Positions 1 through 8,534 of a stretch of 64,000 nt of DNA are shown here, piece after piece. The notes under the pieces are model-generated. The model searched no databases. It was not told the origin of the DNA and saw nothing but the letters and a program-made list of their open reading frames with translations. Source of the DNA: an uncultured bacterium (GTDB lineage: Bacteria; Verrucomicrobiota; Verrucomicrobiia; CAIQCK01); NCBI GenBank assembly GCA_903870275.1, contig CAIQCK010000014.1, forward strand, positions 1 to 64,000, given 5' to 3'. Positions within the stretch are counted from its first letter, which is position 1. Each line of letters starts with the position of its first letter. A program made the position numbers and the translations under genes.

Positions 1-251
1 CCCCCCCCGCTTCGGTAACAATCTTTTTGAGGCAAAGCGCCCCAAAACGTCCCTCTCCGAAATTGGGATGCTGAGTTGCTTGCGTGACGGCGATTATGGT
101 AGCCTATGCGCTGATGTTATGAGTGCGCTGGAAACAGCGAAAGCAGCGTGGAAGAATCTCTGGCGCGAGTGTGCCGGTGACAGTTCGCCCACTCGTTCCC
201 CCGCCACGAGCACAATTCCTATCAGTTCATCTGCTCAGCAAGGATATCCAT
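1..251. other. Gene-free left edge
   Basis: No convincing gene. The window opens with a run of eight C. A short plus-strand reading frame at 68-259 has no recognisable content and ends over the start of the next gene. This stretch should hold the promoter of the GH20-like gene, but I see no clear -35/-10 pair. Confidence 0.4.
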
Positions 252-3206
252 ATGTGTAACAACATTCGTTTCTCAGATCCTATATTGGCGCTTTGTCTCC
301 TTCTCTGTGCGTGCGCACCCGCTGCTGCTGTGCAGGTGGAATCGGGTGACGCAGGCCTTTCGGTTACTCAGCAAGGCATGAACCTGTCTTACGGGATCGA
401 GAATAATATCTTGTATGGTCGCTTCTACCTCGCGGACCGGAATTGGAAGGACCTGTTTCCCAATAAAACATCGTATGAGTTCGAACAGTCGGACTCGACG
501 GTCACCCAGCGAACAAAGAGCAACCCGTATGTCAAGGCGGAGATTGTTCATAAGGTCTTCACCAACGGTGTGAGGATGGACATCACCGCCGAGATCCTTC
601 CCAATTCTGGCTCACAGTTTGCAGTGTGGGACATCTACCTTGCCAAGTCGGTCTTCGCATTCGCCAAAGTGAGATCTCACGGAGCGCCGGGGCAGACGTC
701 GCGCCGCCTTGGCCTTGTGGGCAACCTCGATCCCAAAGACTGGAAAACCATCGCCGTAGACACCCTGTCCCTCACCACCACAAACGGCGAATGGACATTC
801 ACGCTTGGCTCCGACACACCAGTCAAATGGGAACTGCGTTCGCTGTGCAACAACCCGACACTCGGGGAGGCGAAACGAACGTTCTCCCTGCTCAATAATT
901 TCACCAAAGTTCCACCAGGGGGTATGAAAGAGAAGCTCTGGTTCGAAGCGCGGTTCACTCCCAAACCGGGAGTTGCCACCAACAACGAGGATCCGTTTTC
1001 GGAGAAAGTGTGCGCCTATTTACGCACGCTGCTAGCGCGCTACGGTTCTCCAACGGTGGATGCCAAGGGGCCGAAAACTCTGACGCCCTTGAGGGTTGAT
1101 CCCCCTCCAAGTGTCCAAGCACAACGACTTGGCAGCAAGGTGTGCGCCGTGTCGGCCAATCTCGAAGCGAGCAGGCTCGACCCTCGTGCTGGAATCGTGA
1201 TCCCCGAACCGAAGTCGTATAAGCGAATGCAGGGGTTTTTCGTCGTACCGACGGCTCTCGGTGTCGCATGCTCGACCAACCATGAGGCGGCCTTGGAACT
1301 CCTTACCGGCGACCTCGCGCTGCATGGCGTGAAGGTCAGCAAGGCCGAGCCTTCTGGAAAAACGTCTTTCGTGATGGGCGTGCCGACGAAGGATCCCGCG
1401 ATCGCAGACGGCTGCAGACGGTTTGGCATTTTGGTCAACGAGAAGACTCCGGGGCCGGAGGGATACGTCTTGGTTGTCACGCCACGGGAGGTCCTCATTG
1501 CCGGCAGCGACGATGCAGGCGTGCTCTACGCAGCGCAAACGCTCCGCCAACTCATCCGCGCTGGAAGGAACGGCGCCGAGATACCTGCCGTGATGATCAC
1601 CGACCGGCCCGACATGAAGTTCCGCGGATTCTACGTAGAGGGTGGCGGAAAAAACGCCAACACCGATGATTTGCGGCGCCTGATCCGCAACACGTATTCG
1701 TATTTCAAGGCAAATACCATCGTTTTGGAGATGCGCTGGGATGATTTTCGGTGGCGGTCACACCCAGAAGTGTCTTCGAAGAAGGCGCTTTCGCTTGAAG
1801 ATCTTTCGGCAACCGCCGCCTACGCCCGTCGGTTCCACATCGAAGTGATCCCTGCGGTGTTCACGTACGGGAAGACGCAGGCACTACTCCGGTCGCATCC
1901 TGAAATTGCCGAAGATCCCTCATGGCAAGAAAAACACGGCGACAGCGCCTACTGCCCGAACAAGACGGGAACGTACACGCTTATCTTCGACATGATGAAA
2001 GAGATTATCGCTGCTACACAATGCCGAAGAATGCACATTGGCCACGACGAGATCGCGGGGATGGCACTCTGTCCCCTCTGCCAAAAGATTCCGCCGGCAG
2101 ACCTGTTCGCCAACGACGTCAACAACATCGCCACCTGGCTTGCCGGGCAGAATGTGGAGACGATGATTTGGGGCGATATGCTCTTGGAAAGCGCGCGCTG
2201 GAAAGCCCTCGGCCACTACGCTGCAAACAGCGGAGAGTCGGTTTACGGCGGACACATTATTCATCCAGGCTTGGCGAAAATACGCAAGGACGTCGTCATT
2301 ACCGATTGGCATTACGGCACGGACAAGACATATCCCACGATAAAGCACTTTGCAGACAACGGCTTTCGCGTCATCGGCTGTCCTTGGTACGGCAGCAAGA
2401 ACAACTATTACCTCGCGCAGCAGGTGAAGTCAGCCGGTCAAATGGGCGTGCTCGTCACCGATTGGGGATTCCTCAACGTACGCGCGCCCGGTGCGAGCTC
2501 GATTGTCGGTGTGATATGCGCGTGGAACGGCGTAACCCCGGAGCCATCGTCTCTTCCTTGGTCGCCGGATGCAGTGCTTGCTGCCTCGATCCTCGACAAG
2601 GCGAAACCTTCCCGGATGCGTGGAACCACTTTCATTCCCATCCCGATCGATCTTGTTGGTAATCGTCTGCTCTCGGGCGATGCACCCGCATGGTTCAGCA
2701 AGGGCGCGCGCCATGACCTCTCCTGTCTTCCGGCCGGCCCTCAGCGACTCTTCAGCATAGACTATCAAATTGGCAAGAAATGCGTTGTTGTTGACGAAAA
2801 AGAATCCACGTTGCGGGTTCCTGTCAATGCCAAGGCAAAAAGCTTTGTCTTTCTGCACGCGCTCAGCCTTCAGGACTTTGCTGTCGGGCAAAAGACCTAC
2901 GGACAATATCGAATCACCTACGCCAGCGGCGAGAAGGCGGAAGCAGCCATCAATAGCAGGAACGCAGCCTACTGGCTCTCGGATGCACCTCGTGAGAACC
3001 CATGGGGACGGTGGGCATTTGCTTACACTTGGGATTCAATGCTGGCGTGGGAGGGATGCACGAAAGCGGCGGAGGCCGTGAACCTCCAAGCCTACGAGTG
3101 GGTGAATCCGCGCCCTGATGATCCAGTCGCGACGATTGAAGTCGCCGCCAGTCAGAAAATCCCAGGGATTCAGATTGGCTTGGTGGCCCTCACCGCCGTG
3201 CAATAA
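252..3206 (+). CDS. Secreted GH20-like beta-N-acetylhexosaminidase family protein
   Basis: 984 residues. The start at 252 is preferred over upstream in-frame starts because AAGGAT precedes it and the protein then opens with a signal peptide (residues 1 to about 26, leucine/cysteine/alanine-rich core). About residues 30-300 are a beta-rich region I do not recognise. Residues about 310-450 look like the zincin-like domain that precedes GH20 barrels, and a barrel begins near 456 (FRGFYVEGGG). The motif HIGHDE places the Asp-Glu pair typical of GH20 enzymes at D599-E600. GH20 enzymes remove terminal GlcNAc/GalNAc by substrate-assisted catalysis. The barrel is divergent from well-studied hexosaminidases, so the substrate is uncertain. 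It probably acts in the periplasm or outside the cell. It stands alone upstream of the heme genes. Confidence 0.75.
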   Translation: MCNNIRFSDPILALCLLLCACAPAAAVQVESGDAGLSVTQQGMNLSYGIENNILYGRFYLADRNWKDLFPNKTSYEFEQSDSTVTQRTKSNPYVKAEIVHKVFTNGVRMDITAEILPNSGSQFAVWDIYLAKSVFAFAKVRSHGAPGQTSRRLGLVGNLDPKDWKTIAVDTLSLTTTNGEWTFTLGSDTPVKWELRSLCNNPTLGEAKRTFSLLNNFTKVPPGGMKEKLWFEARFTPKPGVATNNEDPFSEKVCAYLRTLLARYGSPTVDAKGPKTLTPLRVDPPPSVQAQRLGSKVCAVSANLEASRLDPRAGIVIPEPKSYKRMQGFFVVPTALGVACSTNHEAALELLTGDLALHGVKVSKAEPSGKTSFVMGVPTKDPAIADGCRRFGILVNEKTPGPEGYVLVVTPREVLIAGSDDAGVLYAAQTLRQLIRAGRNGAEIPAVMITDRPDMKFRGFYVEGGGKNANTDDLRRLIRNTYSYFKANTIVLEMRWDDFRWRSHPEVSSKKALSLEDLSATAAYARRFHIEVIPAVFTYGKTQALLRSHPEIAEDPSWQEKHGDSAYCPNKTGTYTLIFDMMKEIIAATQCRRMHIGHDEIAGMALCPLCQKIPPADLFANDVNNIATWLAGQNVETMIWGDMLLESARWKALGHYAANSGESVYGGHIIHPGLAKIRKDVVITDWHYGTDKTYPTIKHFADNGFRVIGCPWYGSKNNYYLAQQVKSAGQMGVLVTDWGFLNVRAPGASSIVGVICAWNGVTPEPSSLPWSPDAVLAASILDKAKPSRMRGTTFIPIPIDLVGNRLLSGDAPAWFSKGARHDLSCLPAGPQRLFSIDYQIGKKCVVVDEKESTLRVPVNAKAKSFVFLHALSLQDFAVGQKTYGQYRITYASGEKAEAAINSRNAAYWLSDAPRENPWGRWAFAYTWDSMLAWEGCTKAAEAVNLQAYEWVNPRPDDPVATIEVAASQKIPGIQIGLVALTAVQ

Positions 3207-3439
3207 CCGCGCGCGATTCCTAAGCAGGCCGGCGGCGCGGTGCGTCAAAGGGATCATTGGATCAACTCTCATGCGAAAACAACTTGGTTTTGATATGTCG
3301 GGTTGCGTGTGTGGCGACGGTGATGGCAGCGGATCTGGCACGATCCAGCTAACCGATCCGGGTGGAAGTCATCGTCGTTTCTCAACCAGCAAATTTTTTC
3401 TTCGCTTTGCCGGCGATGGCATTTAAGTTGGCGGCGCAA

Positions 3440-4831
3440 ATGAACTCAGTCGCCATCATCGGTGCGGGCATCACGGGGTTGACGCTCGCGTTTCGGTTGC
3501 GCCAACGGGGCGTGCCCGTCACCGTTTACGAGGCCAGCGACCGCGTCGGCGGCGTCATTCAAAGCATCCGCCGCGACGGCTACCTTGCCGAGTTCGGGCC
3601 GAACTCGATTCTGGAAACGTCGCCGAAGATCACCTCGCTGATCGGCGATCTCGGTTTGAACGGCCGCCGCCTCTACTCTGATCCGCGGGCGGAGAACCGC
3701 TACCTCGTGCGTTACCGGCGTCCGATCGTGTTGTCGGCGTCGCCGCTGAAGTTCCTCGCCACGCCGCTGTTTTCGTGGCGCGCCAAACTGCGTCTGCTCC
3801 GCGAACCGTTCGTGCCACCGTCGCCGCCGGATGTTGAGGAAAATCTGGCGGATTTCGTCGTGCGCCGTCTCGGCCGGGAGTTTCTCGATTACGCGATCAA
3901 CCCGCTGGTGTCCGGCATCTACGCGGGCGACCCGGCGCGGCTCTCGGTGAAGCACGGCTTCCCAAAACTGCACGCGCTGGAACAGAAATACGGCTCGCTG
4001 ATCAAAGGCCAGATTTTCGGCGCGAAGGAGCGCCGCCAGCGCGGCGAGGTTTCCAAACAGGAGGCGAAGAAAATTTCGTTCGACGACGGCCTGCAAGTAC
4101 TGCCCGACACGCTTGGCACGCAACTCGCGGACGCGATCCGGTTCGACGCGACGGTCCGGCGCATCGAACAAACAACCACGGGATGGACACTGCGCGCCAC
4201 CATCGGCGGCCAGGAGCAACAAGCGGTGCACGCGGCGGTGGCATGGACCGCGCCGGCCCACAAGCTGGCCGAGGTCCGCCTTGCGACCGCGCCGGAACTC
4301 AACGCTTCCATGCTGGAGCAGATTCACTATCCGCCCGTCGCGAGTATCGTGCTTGGCTTCCGGCGCGACGAGGTGGCGCATCCGCTCGACGGCTTCGGCA
4401 TGCTGATTCCGCAAGCCGAGGGTTTCCGAATCCTCGGTACGCTCTTCTCCTCGTCCCTGTTCCCGAACCGCGCTCCCGCCGGTCACGTGACGCTCACCAC
4501 CTACGTCGGCGGCGCTCGCGCGCCGGAGCTGGCGCAACGCCCGGAGAAGGAAGTGGTGGCGATCACCGTGGAAGATTTGCGGACGATTCTCGGCGTCACG
4601 GGCCGGCCGACGTTCCAGCACGTGGTATTTTATCCCAAGGCGATTCCGCAATACGAAGTCGGCTACGGCCGGTTCAAGGATTTGATGAACGGCATCGAAA
4701 CGAAGGCGCCGGGCATGTTCTTCGCCGGTCACTTCCGCGACGGCATATCCCTGGGCGATTCCATTCTGTCCGCGCACGACGCCGCGGACCGGATCGGAGC
4801 TTTCTGGTCGCAACAGCCCCCCCGACCATGA
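3440..4831 (+). CDS. hemG: Protoporphyrinogen/coproporphyrinogen oxidase (oxygen-dependent type)
   Basis: 463 residues from ATG 3440; 3416 is an in-frame alternative, and neither has a strong ribosome binding site. The N-terminus carries the FAD-binding dinucleotide motif GAGITG (residues 8-13), followed by EASDRVGGVI and FGPNS, which are typical of the HemY/PPOX flavoprotein family. The enzyme oxidises protoporphyrinogen IX (or coproporphyrinogen III in some lineages) late in heme synthesis. Its stop overlaps the ferrochelatase start as ATGA (4828-4831), so the two are translationally coupled. This flavoprotein is called hemY in Bacillus and hemG in some annotation systems; it is not the small flavodoxin-like HemG of E. 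coli. Confidence 0.9.
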   Translation: MNSVAIIGAGITGLTLAFRLRQRGVPVTVYEASDRVGGVIQSIRRDGYLAEFGPNSILETSPKITSLIGDLGLNGRRLYSDPRAENRYLVRYRRPIVLSASPLKFLATPLFSWRAKLRLLREPFVPPSPPDVEENLADFVVRRLGREFLDYAINPLVSGIYAGDPARLSVKHGFPKLHALEQKYGSLIKGQIFGAKERRQRGEVSKQEAKKISFDDGLQVLPDTLGTQLADAIRFDATVRRIEQTTTGWTLRATIGGQEQQAVHAAVAWTAPAHKLAEVRLATAPELNASMLEQIHYPPVASIVLGFRRDEVAHPLDGFGMLIPQAEGFRILGTLFSSSLFPNRAPAGHVTLTTYVGGARAPELAQRPEKEVVAITVEDLRTILGVTGRPTFQHVVFYPKAIPQYEVGYGRFKDLMNGIETKAPGMFFAGHFRDGISLGDSILSAHDAADRIGAFWSQQPPRP

Positions 4832-5838
4832 GCCGCAAAGGCGTTCTTCTCGTCAACCTCGGCTCGCCCGATTCGCCGATGCCGGCGGACGTCCGCCGCT
4901 ACTTGGGCGAGTTTCTGATGGACGGGCGCGTGCTCGACGTGCCATGGCCGATCCGGTTCTGCGTGGTCCATTTGGCGATCCTGCCAACCCGGAGCAAACG
5001 CTCCGCCGAAGCCTACCGAAAAATCTGGACACCGGAAGGTTCACCGCTGGTGGCGATGGGCCGCCGCGTGCAAGCCGGCTTGCAGCAACGTGTAAAAATG
5101 CCGGTCGAACTGGCCATGCGCTACCAAAACCCGACCATCGAAAGCGCGCTGGAGCGCCTGCGCAACCGGGGCGTGACCGAACTTCTGCTGGTGCCGCTGT
5201 TCCCGCACTACGCGATGTCGAGCTACGAGACGGCGGTGGTCCGCGTGAAGGAACGGCTGGCGGCCATCGCGCCGCGGATATCGGTGCGTGTGCAGCCGCC
5301 GTTCTACGATGACCCGGATTACATCCGGGCAATGGTCGGCAACACGGAGAGTTTTCTGCGGCAGGATTACGACCACTTGCTTTTCAGTTTTCACGGGCTG
5401 CCGGAGCGGCACTTGCGCAAGAGCGACCCAACCTGCACTCATTGTCTGATGTCGCCTGACTGCTGCAATGCGCCCAGCACCGCCATCGCGACCTGTTACC
5501 TCGCCCAATGCTTCAAGACCGTGGAGGCATTCGTGAAACTGGCCGGTGTGACAAAATACTCCGTGGCGTTCCAGTCCCGACTCGGCCGCGAACCGTGGCT
5601 GAAGCCTCACACCGACGAGTTGCTGACGCGCCTGCCGGCCAGCGGCGTCCGGCAATTGCTGGTGATCTGTCCGTCGTTCGTGGCGGATTGTCTGGAAACG
5701 CTGGAGGAAATCGGCATTCGCGGCCGCCGGACTTTTCTCGGCGCTGGCGGCGAAACATTGACGCTCGCGCCCTGCCTGAACGACCATCCGCTCTGGCTCG
5801 ACGCATTGGAGAAGATGATCAGCCGCCTCGCCACCTGA
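4828..5838 (+). CDS. hemH: Ferrochelatase
   Basis: 336 residues, the usual bacterial length. It inserts ferrous iron into protoporphyrin (or coproporphyrin) as the last metallation step of heme synthesis. The protein begins with the family signature VLLVNLGSPDSP. The conserved catalytic histidine lies in FSFHGLPERH (H189), and the acidic segment DCLETLEEI near the C-terminus holds the conserved glutamate. The start is set by the ATGA overlap with the oxidase gene. A short cysteine-rich segment follows the catalytic histidine: C203, C206, C212 and C213. Some ferrochelatases carry a [2Fe-2S] cluster, but these spacings do not match one I know, so this is only a possibility. The frame extends upstream through the hemG coding region, but that part is a shadow. 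Confidence 0.95.
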   Translation: MSRKGVLLVNLGSPDSPMPADVRRYLGEFLMDGRVLDVPWPIRFCVVHLAILPTRSKRSAEAYRKIWTPEGSPLVAMGRRVQAGLQQRVKMPVELAMRYQNPTIESALERLRNRGVTELLLVPLFPHYAMSSYETAVVRVKERLAAIAPRISVRVQPPFYDDPDYIRAMVGNTESFLRQDYDHLLFSFHGLPERHLRKSDPTCTHCLMSPDCCNAPSTAIATCYLAQCFKTVEAFVKLAGVTKYSVAFQSRLGREPWLKPHTDELLTRLPASGVRQLLVICPSFVADCLETLEEIGIRGRRTFLGAGGETLTLAPCLNDHPLWLDALEKMISRLAT

Positions 5839-5846
5839 GCCGTCTC

Positions 5847-5864
5847 CCTGACACATCCGTCAGG
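5847..5864 (+). terminator. Possible hairpin after hemH
   Basis: A perfect 6-bp stem, CCTGAC/GTCAGG, with a 6-base loop lies 8 bases after the hemH stop. No T-run follows, so it is at best a weak terminator or RNA-stabilising hairpin. The same arms recur at 6432-6437 and 6455-6460 around a larger loop. Confidence 0.25.
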
Positions 5865-6065
5865 CTCAACCCACTCTTCGTGTCCGCCCCCCTCAATCGC
5901 CCTGATGCAGCCAGCGTGTGTACCACGAGACTGATAACCGGCGCGAAAACTGCACGTCCCTAAAAAAGAGTCAGGCGGTGCGTGCCAAGGAGCTGGGAGG
6001 TGGGTAACCCTCCACATGAAGAACACGCACTCGCCCGAGTCCGCAATCACCAAAACCCGCGACGG
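5865..6065. other. Intergenic stretch with a long hairpin
   Basis: No gene found. GTGCGTG at 5978-5984 pairs with CACGCAC at 6024-6030, with a second inner stem GGAGG (5996-6000)/CCTCC (6009-6013). It could be a structured RNA element. I do not recognise the family. Confidence 0.25.
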
Positions 6066-6182
6066 CTATGCCCACTTGATCATGTAAATGCCAATCAAGT
6101 TGGCAATGCTACATGCCACGTGAACGAGCAATCGCCATCCCGTAAACTCGACTTGCTTCAACATTTTTCCTTCAGTTTTCAC
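6066..6182 (-). CDS. Possible very small membrane protein (38 aa)
   Basis: Starts with GTG at 6182, with AGGA six bases upstream; an internal ATG at residue 7 also has a good AAGGAAAA site. Residues about 17-37 form one likely membrane helix (WRLLVHVACSIANLIGIYMI), ending KWA. It lies 15 bases downstream of the 57-residue small gene on the same strand, so the two could be co-transcribed. Good ribosome binding sites and a clean hydrophobic helix support it; the tiny size argues for caution. Function unknown. Confidence 0.35.
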   Translation of the reverse strand: MKTEGKMLKQVEFTGWRLLVHVACSIANLIGIYMIKWA

Positions 6183-6197
6183 TGTTCGTCCTATCCA

Positions 6198-6371
6198 TTA
6201 GTTTTCCGAACCCATCCTGCCGCCGAAATGAACGCCATGCTCTCGAATCCATTGATCCACCAGTTTCACGGCAGCCACACGAGTGGGGCTGACATCAAAC
6301 GCCAGTGTCACCAACTCACCCAAGGTCCGCGGACGGCGAACGCCGCCTGCCGTTCTTCGCATTTTCCTCAT
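6198..6371 (-). CDS. Small hypothetical protein (57 aa)
   Basis: ATG at 6371 with GGGAG six bases upstream. The N-terminus is arginine-rich (MRKMRRTAGG), followed by a helical segment TLGELVTLAFDVSPTRVAA. From general familiarity this resembles small TLG(D/E)L-(V/I)-type proteins seen beside regulators in Verrucomicrobiota and Deltaproteobacteria; that is recollection, not a search result. The cysteine-free, soluble sequence with a proper start site looks like a real gene rather than chance. Role unknown. Confidence 0.45.
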   Translation of the reverse strand: MRKMRRTAGGVRRPRTLGELVTLAFDVSPTRVAAVKLVDQWIREHGVHFGGRMGSEN

Positions 6372-6591
6372 AACAGGCTCCCGTTCTTCTTCATAAAACG
6401 GTTGTGTTCTCCTCTACGCACGCATGGATAGCCTGACCCCTCCGAATCCGTCATGTCAGGAGACCACGCAAGGCCGTCAAAATTACGTCTACAACCAAAC
6501 AACGCGAACGACCGCATCACCGACAAGTCATCCCGCGGCGGTTCTTTTCCCGGTTTCTGTGTCAAATCTGTGTTCATTGAGGCATGGGTCT
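6372..6591. other. Intergenic stretch with degenerate repeats
   Basis: No gene supported. It contains an interrupted inverted repeat CCTGAC (6432-6437)/GTCAGG (6455-6460) and a short run of CTGTGT-type decamer repeat near 6556-6576, similar to the repeat at 35192-35221. Confidence 0.3.
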
Positions 6592-7080
6592 CTAGGGCAC
6601 GCTCACCGTTAATCGCTCAAAGCAACGACCGCGTTCCGAACGGGTGGTCTTCTGGACATGGTTTGTCTCACGGCCGCAACTGAACATCGTTACACCGGCG
6701 AACTCAGTCAGCGTCCGCAGGAAGTTCACCAGTTGCCGGTCCTCTTCTCCTTCGTGCAGGACGAACAACGCGCGCGGCAGGCAGGTGTCGGCCGTCAGCC
6801 AATCGGACAGCCAGCCGGCGATGTTGGCCATGAAGCGCGCCAAGTCGTGCATGGAGACAATCACGATGTCTATCTGGCTGGCGCGTTCCATGACTGGTGC
6901 CTGCTCGACTTGCTCGGCGAACATATAGGTAACAGTGCATGGCACGTCCTGCCCCATGTTGTTGACGATTGCGCCCCACAACTCCCCGGCCCGCTGCTTT
7001 GTCGCCAGATCGTCGTGAACCACCACAGCCTGACACTGCCGGGGCAACGACCGCATCACATCTGGAATCTCCTTTTTCAT
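6592..7080 (-). CDS. Hypothetical protein (162 aa)
   Basis: I do not recognise a family. The start at 7080 (MKKEIPDVM) is the only good one, with a weak upstream site. The sequence reads as a soluble alpha/beta protein: strands such as CQAVVVHDDL, QIDIVIVSMHDL and CLPRALFVLHEGEED alternate with helices, giving the look of a receiver- or flavodoxin-like fold. There is no clear phospho-acceptor site, signal peptide or membrane segment. It is divergent from the GH13 gene, with about 120-165 bases between starts that hold an inverted repeat (7140-7156), so the two may share control. Confidence 0.6.
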   Translation of the reverse strand: MKKEIPDVMRSLPRQCQAVVVHDDLATKQRAGELWGAIVNNMGQDVPCTVTYMFAEQVEQAPVMERASQIDIVIVSMHDLARFMANIAGWLSDWLTADTCLPRALFVLHEGEEDRQLVNFLRTLTEFAGVTMFSCGRETNHVQKTTRSERGRCFERLTVSVP

Positions 7081-7139
7081 TGCCTGGCAAGCTAGACCTC
7101 AAAACCCGGGATCGCCATAAGGCTATCTCCCGACAACTC

Positions 7140-7156
7140 CTAGGAAAAACGCCTAG
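7140..7156. promoter_or_regulatory. Inverted repeat in divergent promoter region
   Basis: CTAGG and CCTAG flank a 7-base centre (AAAAACG). The outer bases also nearly match (ACT.../...AGT). It sits between the divergent unknown gene and the GH13 gene and could be an operator. I do not know which regulator would bind it. Confidence 0.3.
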
Positions 7157-7244
7157 AGTCATCCCCTTCTCCGCTGAAGATTTTGCGCTTCTAATACGGG
7201 TGGATTTCTGGCGATTCTACCGGGCCGACATACGGAACAGGTTT

Positions 7245-8516
7245 ATGATTCTCTACAATCTCTTTCCATTGCTGGCGGGACCGCTTCCCCGCTGGAACGA
7301 ACATTTCTTGCGCGCCGCGGCGATGGGTTTCGACTGGGTCTTCGTAAATCCGATCCAGCAGTTGGGCGCGTCGCACAGCCTGTATTCCATCGCCGATTAT
7401 TTCCGCGTCAATTCCGCGCTGCTCGACCCGACCAGCGACGCTTCGCCGGACGAACAGGTCCGCCAGATGACCGCGCAGGCGCATGCCGCGGGGTTGAAGA
7501 TGATGATGGATCTCGTCATCAACCACTGCGCCATGGACTCGCCGCTCACCCGCGAGCATCCGGAATGGTTCCTGCGCGAGCCGGACGGCCGGATTGCCAA
7601 CTCCTCCTGCGTCCACAACAACGAGCGCGTCGTCTGGAAAGACCTCGCGCAGTTCGACCACCAACGCACGCCCGACCCGGAAGGGCTGTTCCGCTACTGC
7701 CAGAGCATCGTGCAAAACCTGCTATCGCTCGGCTTCGATGGCTTCCGCTGCGACGCGGCATATCAAATTCCGCATCATTTCTGGCAACGGCTCATCAGCG
7801 AGACCCGGCAGCGGTGCCCCCACGCTTGTTTCGTCGCCGAGACGCTCGGTTGCACGGCCGACCAGACCAAGGAAACCGCGCGCGCCGGTTTTGATTACGT
7901 CTTCAACAGCTCCAAATGGTGGAATTTTTGCGACTGGTGGCTCATCGAACAATACAACCTCGTCCGCGAGACCGCCGGCTCCATCAGCTTTCCGGAAAGC
8001 CACGACACCCCGCGCCTGTGTCAGGAGGCCGACGGCAACATCAACGCCATGAAACAGCGTTACCTTTTCTCCGCGCTTTTCTCCGCCGGCGTGATGATGC
8101 CAATGGGCTTCGAGTTCGCCATGCGCAAACCGTTGCACGTCATCCACACCTTGCCCAGCGACTGGCAGCCCGACGGCGCCGACCTGCGCGGCTATATCGC
8201 CAGCGTCAACGCCCTCAAGAAAAACCATCCCGTTTTCTGCGAGGAATGCCCCACCAACATCCTCCCCTGCAACAACCCCAACATCCTCCTCATGTGGAAA
8301 GCCTCAACCAAGCACAAAGGCGAGGCGCTCCTGATCCTCAACAAGGATGTCTGGAGCCATCAGGAGTTCTACACCGACCACTTCCGCCATTTTATCCAAG
8401 CCGGCGCCCCTTTGTGCGACGTGTCGCCCGAGTATCCGCTCGACTACATCCATGAGCCGTTCCACTACGCCCTCCGCCCCGGCCAGGGCATCGTGCTGGT
8501 CACGTCACGCGGATGA
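7245..8516 (+). CDS. GH13 alpha-amylase-family enzyme
   Basis: 423 residues from ATG 7245; GTG 7200 is an in-frame alternative. The start is uncertain because neither has a strong ribosome binding site. The opening, IYN/LYNLFPLLAG followed by MGFDWVFVNPI, resembles the catalytic barrel of GlgE-like (GH13_3) maltosyltransferases, but without their extra N-terminal domains. All three catalytic residues are visible: nucleophile D170 (GFRCDAAY), acid/base E199 (FVAETLG) and stabiliser D254 (PESHDTP). There is no signal peptide, so it should act in the cytoplasm on alpha-glucans. The nearby glgA and GH57 genes fit a role in glycogen or maltodextrin turnover. Exact reaction not resolved. Confidence 0.8.
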   Translation: MILYNLFPLLAGPLPRWNEHFLRAAAMGFDWVFVNPIQQLGASHSLYSIADYFRVNSALLDPTSDASPDEQVRQMTAQAHAAGLKMMMDLVINHCAMDSPLTREHPEWFLREPDGRIANSSCVHNNERVVWKDLAQFDHQRTPDPEGLFRYCQSIVQNLLSLGFDGFRCDAAYQIPHHFWQRLISETRQRCPHACFVAETLGCTADQTKETARAGFDYVFNSSKWWNFCDWWLIEQYNLVRETAGSISFPESHDTPRLCQEADGNINAMKQRYLFSALFSAGVMMPMGFEFAMRKPLHVIHTLPSDWQPDGADLRGYIASVNALKKNHPVFCEECPTNILPCNNPNILLMWKASTKHKGEALLILNKDVWSHQEFYTDHFRHFIQAGAPLCDVSPEYPLDYIHEPFHYALRPGQGIVLVTSRG

Positions 8517-8534
8517 GGCCACCCATCAGCGGCT

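Noticed and set aside
68-259. Short plus-strand reading frame at the left edge
   Set aside because: No recognisable content, overlaps the GH20-like start region and lacks a ribosome binding site.
3446-4813. Long minus-strand frame opposite hemG
   Set aside because: Antisense shadow of a clear oxidase gene; arginine-rich composition typical of GC-rich shadows.
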